A stretch of 64,000 nucleotides of DNA, taken from a bacterium D16-34 (lineage in GTDB: Bacteria; Actinomycetota; Coriobacteriia; Coriobacteriales; Eggerthellaceae). This document shows positions 37,021 to 44,815 of the stretch, piece after piece. The translations under genes and the position numbers were made by a program. Numbering within the stretch: the stretch's first letter is position 1; the number at the start of each line of letters is the position of its first letter. The stretch lies in the NCBI GenBank assembly GCA_003612515.1, contig RAZB01000007.1, positions 38,506 through 102,505 of the forward strand, given 5' to 3'. The notes below the pieces were generated by a model. It searched no databases and had not been told where the DNA came from. It saw only the letters and a program-made list of their open reading frames with translations.

Positions 37021-37061
37021 AAGGTTGCTTCATTTCTCCATCGTATAGTCAAAGCAACCTT
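37021..37061 (+). promoter_or_regulatory. 10-bp inverted repeat with 21-nt spacer before the C69 dipeptidase gene
   Basis: AAGGTTGCTT (37021-37030) and AAGCAACCTT (37052-37061) are perfect complements. The spacer holds a -10-like TATAGT (37044-37049), so the arms would flank the promoter core. It lies 62 bases before the dipeptidase start. It could be an operator or, as RNA, a long hairpin. Confidence 0.5.
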
Positions 37062-37123
37062 TCTTAAAAGGCGAAGTTTCGTCATCACAGACAAATCTTC
37101 AACACACAACTTAGGAGGCATAT

Positions 37124-38668
37124 ATGAGTTGCACGACTCTTTTGGTAGGAAGAAATGCAACAAATGACGGCTCAACTATCATCGCTCGTAACGAAGACTG
37201 CGGCGATGGTTCGTTTAACGCCAAAAGCATGGTTGCCATATCACCTGATAAACAGCCAAAAACCTACACCGGCGTCACCTCGCACCTCACCATTGAACTG
37301 CCCGACAATCCACTTCGCTATGTTTGTACGCCAAACACCGATCCGACTGATGGCGTATGGGGTGAGGCGGGCATCAACGCCGCAAACGTTGCGATGACCG
37401 CCACAGAGACTATCTCTTCAAACGCTCGCGTTCTAGGGGCTGACCCGCTTATTTGCTATCAGCCCGCAAAAGGAACGCCAGGTCAACCAGGCTATGAACC
37501 AGAAGTTGCTGGTGGCATTGGCGAAGAGGATCTTGTCACGATCATCTTGCCCTACATTCACAGCGCCAAAGAAGGCGTTAAGCGCATGGGTGCATTGCTC
37601 GAGGAATATGGCACCTATGAAATGAACGGCGTTGCTTTTAGTGACGAGCATGACATCTGGTATATCGAAACTATCGGAGGTCATCACTGGATTGCGCGCC
37701 GTGTACCCGATGACGCCTATGTAGCTCAACCAAATCGTATGGGCATCGATCGTATTGATTTGGCGGACGCATTTGGCGAACAACATGATTACATGTGCAG
37801 CGCTGACCTGCCAAAATGGATGGCAGACAACCATTTGGATGTCACCATGTCACATGATGCAGCGCTTGACGAAGGCTTTTTCGGCATCCCGACCATATTC
37901 AATCCGCGCCAAGCATTCAGCAGCTATACCTGGCTTGATATCGTCTATAACAACCCGCGCGCCTGGTATATGTGCAGTGTGCTCAACCAATCTTCGCCGC
38001 TATTTCACGGAGACAATCCTGCCTACAACGTACACAGCATGGATATCCCCTGGTGCATGACGCCTGACGTCAAAATATCGGTTATGGACGTGAAAAATAT
38101 TCTCTCTTCAACCTACGATGGCACACCCTATGACTGCTATGGCAATCTCGGCGATCATGAGTCTCGCCATCTTTATCGCGACATTGGCATTAATCGCACG
38201 TGCGAAACATCCATCCTGCAAATTCGCCCCTATGCTCCGCGTGCTGCTCAGGCAGTTCAGTGGGTAGCTTTTGGCTCAGGTCCTTTCAATACCGCGATTG
38301 CCATGTATACCAATGTTCGCGAAATACCAGCTTATTTGGATACTCCGCTCAAAGTCAGCACCGAGAGCTTCTATTGGACAGACCGTTTGGTGGCAGCGCT
38401 TGCCGATCCCGAATACTTCGACAACATGGAGGCCATCTCAAGCTATCAGCAAGAAACGCTGGCAGCCGGCTATGCCTCACTGAGTACCACCGATAAGCTC
38501 ATCAGCACTGAGGCAGACATGGATGACGAAGGAACAATCAAAACGCTTGAAGGCGCCAACGCAAAGCTTGTAGAACTCGTAAAAGCCGCCAATGACCAGC
38601 TTTTGGGTAGCGTGCTCTTCGAACGGAGCCTCAAGATGCAAAACGCATTTGGCGCATCTGACCACTGA
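37124..38668 (+). CDS. C69-family dipeptidase
   Basis: Encodes 514 residues. MSCTTLLVGRNATNDGSTIIARNEDCG is the start of C69 (PepDA-like) N-terminal-nucleophile peptidases, with Cys3 as the likely nucleophile after removal of Met-Ser. Further on come GVWGEAGINAANVAMTATE and the IETIGGHHWIARRVPDD segment. It releases amino acids from dipeptides in the cytoplasm. TTAGGAGG precedes the ATG. It is convergent with the five-gene peptide-use cluster across a shared bidirectional terminator and fits the peptide-fermenting lifestyle. Confidence 0.9.
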   Translation: MSCTTLLVGRNATNDGSTIIARNEDCGDGSFNAKSMVAISPDKQPKTYTGVTSHLTIELPDNPLRYVCTPNTDPTDGVWGEAGINAANVAMTATETISSNARVLGADPLICYQPAKGTPGQPGYEPEVAGGIGEEDLVTIILPYIHSAKEGVKRMGALLEEYGTYEMNGVAFSDEHDIWYIETIGGHHWIARRVPDDAYVAQPNRMGIDRIDLADAFGEQHDYMCSADLPKWMADNHLDVTMSHDAALDEGFFGIPTIFNPRQAFSSYTWLDIVYNNPRAWYMCSVLNQSSPLFHGDNPAYNVHSMDIPWCMTPDVKISVMDVKNILSSTYDGTPYDCYGNLGDHESRHLYRDIGINRTCETSILQIRPYAPRAAQAVQWVAFGSGPFNTAIAMYTNVREIPAYLDTPLKVSTESFYWTDRLVAALADPEYFDNMEAISSYQQETLAAGYASLSTTDKLISTEADMDDEGTIKTLEGANAKLVELVKAANDQLLGSVLFERSLKMQNAFGASDH

Positions 38669-38770
38669 TTCATGGCCGCCGGTTCGGCACGCCGTGGGCG
38701 CCGACAACGCGTGGCGCCGGCGCCGCTGAACCGTGGTATCGCCGCGGTGCAGCGCTTCTGATCATACGCA

Positions 38771-38807
38771 AAAAGAGTCGGGGCACATCTGGTGTCCCGA
38801 CTCTTTT
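38771..38807. terminator. bidirectional terminator between dipeptidase and pepC
   Basis: A 16-base-pair stem with one wobble (arms 38771-38786 and 38792-38807, AAAAGAGTCGGG type) closes a five-base loop. A run on one side and T run on the other let it stop both the plus-strand dipeptidase gene and the minus-strand peptidase cluster. A GC-rich palindromic stretch (38680-38755) precedes it. Confidence 0.88.
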
Positions 38808-38925
38808 ATTCAATGGCGCAAGCAAACAACTACAACGTGCGCCACGGCAACCAACGCAGCAAGGGGCGAGCTACGTCAGATCGTCGTCATCAACAAAAAC
38901 CAGCAAGCCAACTTGCGCACAAGCT

Positions 38926-40281
38926 TTAAGCTTCAAGCGAGCTGACCGGGTTAAACGTATTCCAGAATGGCCAAACAATAGGATCGCTGCTCAAGACTTT
39001 CTGCTGGGCTTCGCTCAACAGATCCTTGCGAATAGCAACCTCATACACGAAGTTGTCGAACCATTCATCACCGCAGACAAAGTAGCCGTTGTTGCCGGTC
39101 TTCTTGCCGCCGTTTTCGGTACCCCAAGAGTTTTCGATCTTCCACTTGGTCGGCTTGCCATCGCGAAGGTCAACGCCTGCTATAACCATAGCGTGCGTCG
39201 GCAAGCTCTCATGCATAGCAAAACGATCGGCTTTGTCCATGTCGAATTTCACGCCAAACATGTTCTCGAGATCATACAGCTGCATGTCCATAACCCCTGC
39301 CATACGATCACAATGCTGCAAAACGTCGCAGCCAAACCAAACTGGCTCGCCTGCCTTCAACTGCTCAATGACCAGCGTCTTTAACTCATCCATCGGCACG
39401 TTCAGATAGAGATTTTCACGTTCAGGAATCTGATCTGAATCTTCGATGGTGTACATGCGGTTGTAAGGATTGTTCTCGCCCGGCACATTGATAACGCCGA
39501 TATAGTTTGCAACATCAATGGGTACATATTTCTTAGCGAACTCAAGCGGCGTCAGATCATAATCCGCATGATATTTTCCATCGGTATCTTCATATTGGAA
39601 ATCGAACTTAACGGGCGGCTCACCAAAGCATACGGCGAGCACGCGATATACCTCATCAAGCATCTCTTCCTGTGTTGAAGTGGTATCTTTGCCTTCCTGT
39701 GCCAGCTTGCGCAACTTCAAAGCGTCCTGACGAAGCAGATGCGACAAGAAGGTATTCACTTCAGCGGTGTCATTGGTGCAATGCGTCTCTGACATGGCCT
39801 GATGCGGAACAACGCCATATTTTTTAACGAGCGCAGCCACCATGTCCCAGTCGCCGCCGTCCTGCATTGGTGCGCTTATCAGCCAATTGACCTCGCGGTC
39901 GTCAAGCGACTTATCAGCTGTGGCCACAATATGCTCCATAAACCAAGCGGCACGCTCAAGCTTATTGAAAAATGCCAGATAAGCTTGCGAAAGCTCAAAG
40001 CTTCCCTTCGGTAATTTGAGATTTTTCTCAATGTGGAAGCGGATGGTATTAAGACATGCAAACATCCAGCAACGTCCTGATTGCAGCTGATTTGCAACAG
40101 CCTCTTTGTCCACGTCAATTGAGAAGGCGAAATTGGCAGGAGACAGTCGCTTGAGCACCTCAACGTCTTCTGCTGACTTCAAAATACCATTTGTGGTAAC
40201 AGCCTTTTGAGCAACTTGCTGAGTCTGAGCCTTCTTAAATGACTCGGACATTTTCGCTATTTGTTCTTTCGATAACTTCAT
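38926..40281 (-). CDS. pepC: aminopeptidase C (bleomycin-hydrolase type cysteine peptidase)
   Basis: Encodes 451 residues from ATG 40281 with GGAG upstream. The papain-like triad is visible: the oxyanion Gln with Cys71 (QSGRCWMFACLN), His in PTHAMVIAGVD and Asn in IENSWGTENG. It removes N-terminal residues from peptides in the cytoplasm as a homohexamer. The protein ends TFNPVSSLEA; in this family the C-terminus lies in the active-site cleft and sets exopeptidase behaviour. It is the last gene of the cluster with the C45-like hydrolase and the S10 peptidase. Confidence 0.93.
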   Translation of the reverse strand: MKLSKEQIAKMSESFKKAQTQQVAQKAVTTNGILKSAEDVEVLKRLSPANFAFSIDVDKEAVANQLQSGRCWMFACLNTIRFHIEKNLKLPKGSFELSQAYLAFFNKLERAAWFMEHIVATADKSLDDREVNWLISAPMQDGGDWDMVAALVKKYGVVPHQAMSETHCTNDTAEVNTFLSHLLRQDALKLRKLAQEGKDTTSTQEEMLDEVYRVLAVCFGEPPVKFDFQYEDTDGKYHADYDLTPLEFAKKYVPIDVANYIGVINVPGENNPYNRMYTIEDSDQIPERENLYLNVPMDELKTLVIEQLKAGEPVWFGCDVLQHCDRMAGVMDMQLYDLENMFGVKFDMDKADRFAMHESLPTHAMVIAGVDLRDGKPTKWKIENSWGTENGGKKTGNNGYFVCGDEWFDNFVYEVAIRKDLLSEAQQKVLSSDPIVWPFWNTFNPVSSLEA

Positions 40282-40320
40282 AACAAACTCCATTCTTTGG
40301 TGTTGTATACCCTAAAGCCC

Positions 40321-41679
40321 TTACTCAAAAAGCGTCCAAGGTTGAGTCGGACGAGATTGCAAATAACCATCCATCCAATTCCACAGTGGGTGCTGCTTGA
40401 AAAATTCATCGACGTCGAATTCGACACCATCAGCACGGCCATAACGACCCCACATCTGAATCTTTTCCATTTCCTCAGGCCCTGCGGCTTTTGCATCGCA
40501 TGAACCAGCCGGGTAGAACGGGATGTTCCATACCGCATCAGGGTCATCGGCAAAGTACTGCGGATCGACGTCATAATGAGCACAAATGCAACGCGATGAG
40601 GGGTTGTTGTAACCCATATACACGTCGTAAGTATCAGCTAACATCTTCTTGGCAACTTCTACATCAATCTTGCCGTAATACTGATCGATCAATTCCATCC
40701 AGCGCTGACGACGTGCACCGGTTTGCTGACGCGGGTCGTTAAAGCCGTTATCCTTGCACTCAAGATTGCGAATACGAGGATCAAAAACCGCGTTGCATCC
40801 AAAGAAGCAACCATTCTTTGTCCGCTTGAGCGCTTGATATTCCAAGCCCTGCTCATAGCGCGCAATTTCGCCAGTTTTCTTATCAGCAATCAGCCACGCG
40901 TTGGCATAGCCGCCGTTGTTGTCTCTGTTCAGGCGCTCAACGAACTCGTCAATACTTGACGAAAACTGGATTGCGTCGCGAATGCGTACCCATTCAGGAA
41001 CGCCTTCGGTGTCGTAGCGATCAAAACCAGCAAGCGTCGTTTCGGTGACCGAAAGCCCATATGAAGTGACGTAAAAGTCTGTCATGGAACTCAACATGCA
41101 AGGACCTGATGCTTGCATGATAAAAGTTGCTCCTTCATCAGGCTCAACACGCTTGCAAACATTAAAGTACTGACCACTCCAAAACTCATCGAAACTCTCA
41201 TGAGCTATAACCGGCTTGCCATCTACGGTAGCGTCGCCTGTTGCAATAATGGCAGAACAATGTTCTTTGCGATGTGTCTTCATCTGCGGACGAGACATCA
41301 GTTTTGGCGCTGCTTGCGGCCACCAATAACCAGTGATTTCCATCCAATCGTTCCAGGCAATCACATCGTCGATGCTGGTTTTTACGCCAGCTGCCGTCAA
41401 GCCATCAGCCATACCCTGCAGCTCATCAATATAGCGCTCAGGAATCTTATCCTTATGAAGCGTTACCGCCTGTTGTGCAAACCATGAATACTCAACGCCA
41501 AACGACTCGAGTGTCATGTAGGTATAAACCCTGATTGCATCGGCATACTCATCTGCCAGCAAATATCCTTCCTGAAAACCGCACTCATAGGGAGTGCCCT
41601 TCACGTGAATATGCTGCCAGCCGTTTACTTGATCAAGGGTTGCCTTATCAACAACCGCCTGTTGTTTCTCATCAAGCAT
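40321..41679 (-). CDS. C45-like N-terminal-nucleophile hydrolase (acyltransferase family)
   Basis: Encodes 452 residues. GTPYECGFQEGYLLADEY and the block EHCSAIIATGDATVDGKPVIAHE (candidate nucleophile Cys141) match peptidase family C45, related to isopenicillin-N acyltransferase and phospholipase-B-like proteins, which mature by self-cleavage before Cys. Without a signal peptide it should act in the cytoplasm on amide bonds of peptides, N-acyl amino acids or related molecules. It is set between S10 and PepC genes in one cluster, so peptide processing is likely. The upstream spacer holds a 22-bp triple repeat. Confidence 0.75.
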   Translation of the reverse strand: MLDEKQQAVVDKATLDQVNGWQHIHVKGTPYECGFQEGYLLADEYADAIRVYTYMTLESFGVEYSWFAQQAVTLHKDKIPERYIDELQGMADGLTAAGVKTSIDDVIAWNDWMEITGYWWPQAAPKLMSRPQMKTHRKEHCSAIIATGDATVDGKPVIAHESFDEFWSGQYFNVCKRVEPDEGATFIMQASGPCMLSSMTDFYVTSYGLSVTETTLAGFDRYDTEGVPEWVRIRDAIQFSSSIDEFVERLNRDNNGGYANAWLIADKKTGEIARYEQGLEYQALKRTKNGCFFGCNAVFDPRIRNLECKDNGFNDPRQQTGARRQRWMELIDQYYGKIDVEVAKKMLADTYDVYMGYNNPSSRCICAHYDVDPQYFADDPDAVWNIPFYPAGSCDAKAAGPEEMEKIQMWGRYGRADGVEFDVDEFFKQHPLWNWMDGYLQSRPTQPWTLFE

Positions 41680-41700
41680 AGCTACTTCTTTCTCTTGTTA

Positions 41701-41766
41701 GTCTTACCATCGCCGCACACTGGTCTTACCATCGCGGCGCGCAGGTCTTACCATCGCCGCACACTT
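41701..41766 (-). repeat. 22-bp tandem repeat, three units
   Basis: Units 41701-41722, 41723-41744 and 41745-41766 share GTCTTACCATCGC(C/G)GC and keep an exact 22-bp period. The middle unit differs at a few positions. The array fills the spacer between the S10 and C45-like genes and ends in the S10 stop codon. Confidence 0.85.
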
Positions 41767-43252
41767 AACCCAGATGACGTTTCTCGTAGAATGCCTGAAG
41801 TTCGCCGATCATCTTTTCGAGTGTAGGCTGGTCTTCGTATGCCATATGACCGTTTTCGTGAACATGGTATTCAATGTGTGAGGTAATGCTTTCTGGCAAG
41901 AACATCTTAGAAACCGAATGCTTTACGTTCCAATAAGGCGTGGCTGCATCATGGATGCCACCGAAGAACAGCACGCGGCAATGTGGGTTGCGGCGAAGCG
42001 CTGTTCCCATGTCATATGCGGTGTTGGGACACACAGGACTTCCCATAGTGCCTGGTGCTTGATGCGTCCAGTTCCAGTCCTCGTTCACCTTAAAGGACAG
42101 ACCAACATAGTTCGGTGAACCTTTAAAGCCCGTCTCTTGCACAAGCATCATCCATGCCGAAGTATCAGGGGTCATAATGGCGTCGCCCGAAGGATCCTCG
42201 CCAGCGAAGAATTCGTTATCGCCTTGTACATCCATATAAGCAGGTTCGGTAAAGCGCGTATCATAACGACCGGTAAACAGTCCCTCATCAGCCATGATGC
42301 TTTTGCGGAAGGTATCAAGCTCAATGCGCAGATGCTTCTTCTGAATAAACTCTGCCGGCAAGCCAATCAGCTCGCTCATCTGCTGAGCAATTTTCATTTC
42401 CTCATCTGCAGGCAACGTATCACTGCGAATAAGCGCGCCGCCTAAGACTTCGTCAACAAACTTCCACGCGCGATCAAACCACTCAAACTGATCGACGCCC
42501 TTGCCAGCCTTGCCAAAATAGTTTGCAGTGGCAGCATATACCGGCGTCATGCCCATGTAGTACAAATCGTTACCAGCAAGCGTTGGCGCATAATCCAAGA
42601 TGGTGGACTGCTCAATTACGCCCGTTAAAGCTATGCCGCGCTCACCAAGAACACGCATCAATACAGAGTTGCGCATCGTGCCATACGATTCGCCATACAA
42701 ATAGAGCGGCGAATTCCAGCGCTTATGCGTGCTCAACCATGCCGCGATACCACGAGCAAAGGCATCAGCATCACCGTCAACGCCCCAAACCTTTTTCGGA
42801 TCAAACCCTTCAGCGATCTTCGAATAGCCCGTTCCCATGGCGTCTAAAAACACCATATCGGTAAAGGGAAGCATCGTCCAAGGATTATCCTCAGGCTTTG
42901 TTGGGCACGGAAGCTGCTCAAGCGTACTAATGGGAACATGGCGCGGACCCATACCGCCAACGTTGACCATAAACGAAGAGCCGCCCGGGCCACCATTCCA
43001 TAAAAAGGTCACGGGGCGATCTGACGTATCAGCCTCATCGGTTACGTATGACAGCGCAAACATATGACCGATAAGCGTGCCGTCATCTTGGTTGATCTGC
43101 AAACACTCTGCCGTCGCCTCATAATCAAGCGACTGCGATCCGCCTTTCCAGGTCTGTTTCACGCTCGCCGCCTCAGGCACGGTCGCTTGAGGCTTTTTTT
43201 GCGAGGCAGCGTCCCCTATGGTTACGGTAAAAGAATTCGTTGTTTCACTCAT
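41765..43252 (-). CDS. serine carboxypeptidase, family S10, cytoplasmic
   Basis: Encodes 495 residues from ATG 43252 (AAGGAG upstream). The alpha/beta-hydrolase features are FLWNGGPGGSS (84-93), the nucleophile GESYG (Ser189) and a C-terminal HENGHMAYEDQP histidine. S10 enzymes remove C-terminal residues at acid pH and are normally secreted or vacuolar; this protein has no signal peptide, as in the bacterial group found in anaerobes and Legionella-like genomes. It sits between amino-acid permease genes and two further peptidase genes. The stop codon of the permease just upstream lies in a perfect palindrome. Confidence 0.85.
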   Translation of the reverse strand: MSETTNSFTVTIGDAASQKKPQATVPEAASVKQTWKGGSQSLDYEATAECLQINQDDGTLIGHMFALSYVTDEADTSDRPVTFLWNGGPGGSSFMVNVGGMGPRHVPISTLEQLPCPTKPEDNPWTMLPFTDMVFLDAMGTGYSKIAEGFDPKKVWGVDGDADAFARGIAAWLSTHKRWNSPLYLYGESYGTMRNSVLMRVLGERGIALTGVIEQSTILDYAPTLAGNDLYYMGMTPVYAATANYFGKAGKGVDQFEWFDRAWKFVDEVLGGALIRSDTLPADEEMKIAQQMSELIGLPAEFIQKKHLRIELDTFRKSIMADEGLFTGRYDTRFTEPAYMDVQGDNEFFAGEDPSGDAIMTPDTSAWMMLVQETGFKGSPNYVGLSFKVNEDWNWTHQAPGTMGSPVCPNTAYDMGTALRRNPHCRVLFFGGIHDAATPYWNVKHSVSKMFLPESITSHIEYHVHENGHMAYEDQPTLEKMIGELQAFYEKRHLG

Positions 43253-43293
43253 AATTACAAGCTCCTTTGTTGTTTGCTTGTCGTTTGTTAAAA

Positions 43294-43331
43294 GCATGTT
43301 CTAAAGCGTGATATCACGCTTTAGAACATGC
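43294..43331. promoter_or_regulatory. perfect 38-bp palindrome across the permease stop codon
   Basis: The left half begins GCATGTTCTAAAG and the right half is its exact complement, 19 bp each, meeting at GAT/ATC. It covers the last codons and the TAG of the minus-strand permease gene. As RNA it forms a 17-bp stem with a four-base loop, followed by UUUU, so it may end or attenuate transcription before the S10 gene, or act as a processing or stabilising hairpin. Confidence 0.85.
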
Positions 43332-44731
43332 GCGATGATGTAGTAGTAAATAAAGCCGATCACAATCCAAATAGCACCTACCGTCAGTGCAACCTCTTTT
43401 ACCGACAGCATGATGGCGAAACATATGATGGTGCCCAGCACCGGGAAAATGAGATGCATGAACAGAGCTTTTGCACCTTTGCGCTCCTTGAGTTTGAACC
43501 AGCAATAAATGACAACGCATAAGTTCAACAAGCCATAGGTGGCCAAGGCGCCAAAGTTAGAAATCTTTGCTACGGTGTTCATGTCAATGCCGGCAAAATG
43601 CACAACCAAAGTCAGGACAATTGAAAGCGCGATAATAAAGATCACGGCATTCAGTGGTGAGTTGGTGCGTTTGTCCATCTTGCCCATAAATTTTGGAAGG
43701 GTACCGCCGTTTGCCATCGTATACATAACAAACGCGATAGAGTTCTGCTGAGCAATTGCAGTAAAGACACCTTGTGCAAGCGCCACGCCAACTGCGCACA
43801 AAATTGCAAGCCACGGACCGGTAATCATACGTGCGACAACATAGAATGCGTTATCGGTATTATTGGCGAAGTTAGCTCCGGTTGGGTCAATGCAGGTAGC
43901 GACGAAGCACTGAGCAACGTAGAGTACGCACAGCACGAGCGCCATAACAAGCATTGCACGACCAGGACCGTGTTTCGGGTCGTCAGCCTCTTGCGTCAAG
44001 GTTGCAATAGCGCCAAAGCCAACATAAGACATAACCGCCAGCGATACAGCCGACATCGTGCCGCCAAAGTCAAACTTCGCCGGATTATATACGTTGGTAA
44101 GCGAGAAGCTGCACGTGTCGGGGTGACCCACAATGTAGACCACGCCAAGCACGACAAAGATTGCCAAAATTACCAACTGTGCAATCAGCGCAATCTTATT
44201 AACCGCCATTGCAGTTTTCATACCAATAAGCGAAACTACTGCAACCACAATCAAGAAGGCAAAACACAGAGCCAAAATTGGTATCTCTGGCACCATAGAA
44301 TGGATTGCGATAGCCGCAATTAAATAGACCAATGTCGGGCTGACGAGATATTGTAGAAGCATTAACCAACCGGCTATAAAGCCCATGGGCTTACCCATAA
44401 TATGGCTTACATAGGTAAAGATAGACCCTGACGATGGGAAGTGTTGGATCATAATCCCAAAGGAAAAGACCGAGAACAACACCGCCACAAAGCCAATCAA
44501 AAACGCCAGTGTCGGCATGCCACCAGAGTCAGTAAACACGCCACCATAAATTGCCATAGGCGAAATGGGAACCATACAAATAAGACCCCAAATTACCATA
44601 TCAGGCACTGTTAAGGTGCGCTTGAATGCAGAATTTGCTTGCGCGGGCTGGCCACCAGTAGCCCCGCTCTTTGCGGGCGCGTTGGCAGCAGCAACCGAAG
44701 CAACCTGCGCTTTATTTTTATTCGTAGTCAT
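43301..44731 (-). CDS. APC-family amino-acid permease
   Basis: Encodes 476 residues. After a 35-residue polar, Ala-rich N-terminus, about twelve hydrophobic segments follow (about 38-470). TLTVPDMVIWGLICMVPISPMAIYGG and SSGSIFTYV at the first segments are typical of the amino acid-polyamine-organocation family, as is SYVGFGAIATLTQEADDPKHGPGRAM in segment 6. It likely imports amino acids or exchanges amine products. It follows the larger permease gene by 84 bases; the last codons form half of a 38-bp palindrome. Confidence 0.85.
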   Translation of the reverse strand: MTTNKNKAQVASVAAANAPAKSGATGGQPAQANSAFKRTLTVPDMVIWGLICMVPISPMAIYGGVFTDSGGMPTLAFLIGFVAVLFSVFSFGIMIQHFPSSGSIFTYVSHIMGKPMGFIAGWLMLLQYLVSPTLVYLIAAIAIHSMVPEIPILALCFAFLIVVAVVSLIGMKTAMAVNKIALIAQLVILAIFVVLGVVYIVGHPDTCSFSLTNVYNPAKFDFGGTMSAVSLAVMSYVGFGAIATLTQEADDPKHGPGRAMLVMALVLCVLYVAQCFVATCIDPTGANFANNTDNAFYVVARMITGPWLAILCAVGVALAQGVFTAIAQQNSIAFVMYTMANGGTLPKFMGKMDKRTNSPLNAVIFIIALSIVLTLVVHFAGIDMNTVAKISNFGALATYGLLNLCVVIYCWFKLKERKGAKALFMHLIFPVLGTIICFAIMLSVKEVALTVGAIWIVIGFIYYYIIAHVLKRDITL

Positions 44732-44815
44732 TTCTTTTCACACCTGCCTCACGTAAGGCGCACTTTCCACTTCGTTTGTTGTGGTGAAGCGAAAAGCACG
44801 CCTCTGTTTCTTCAC

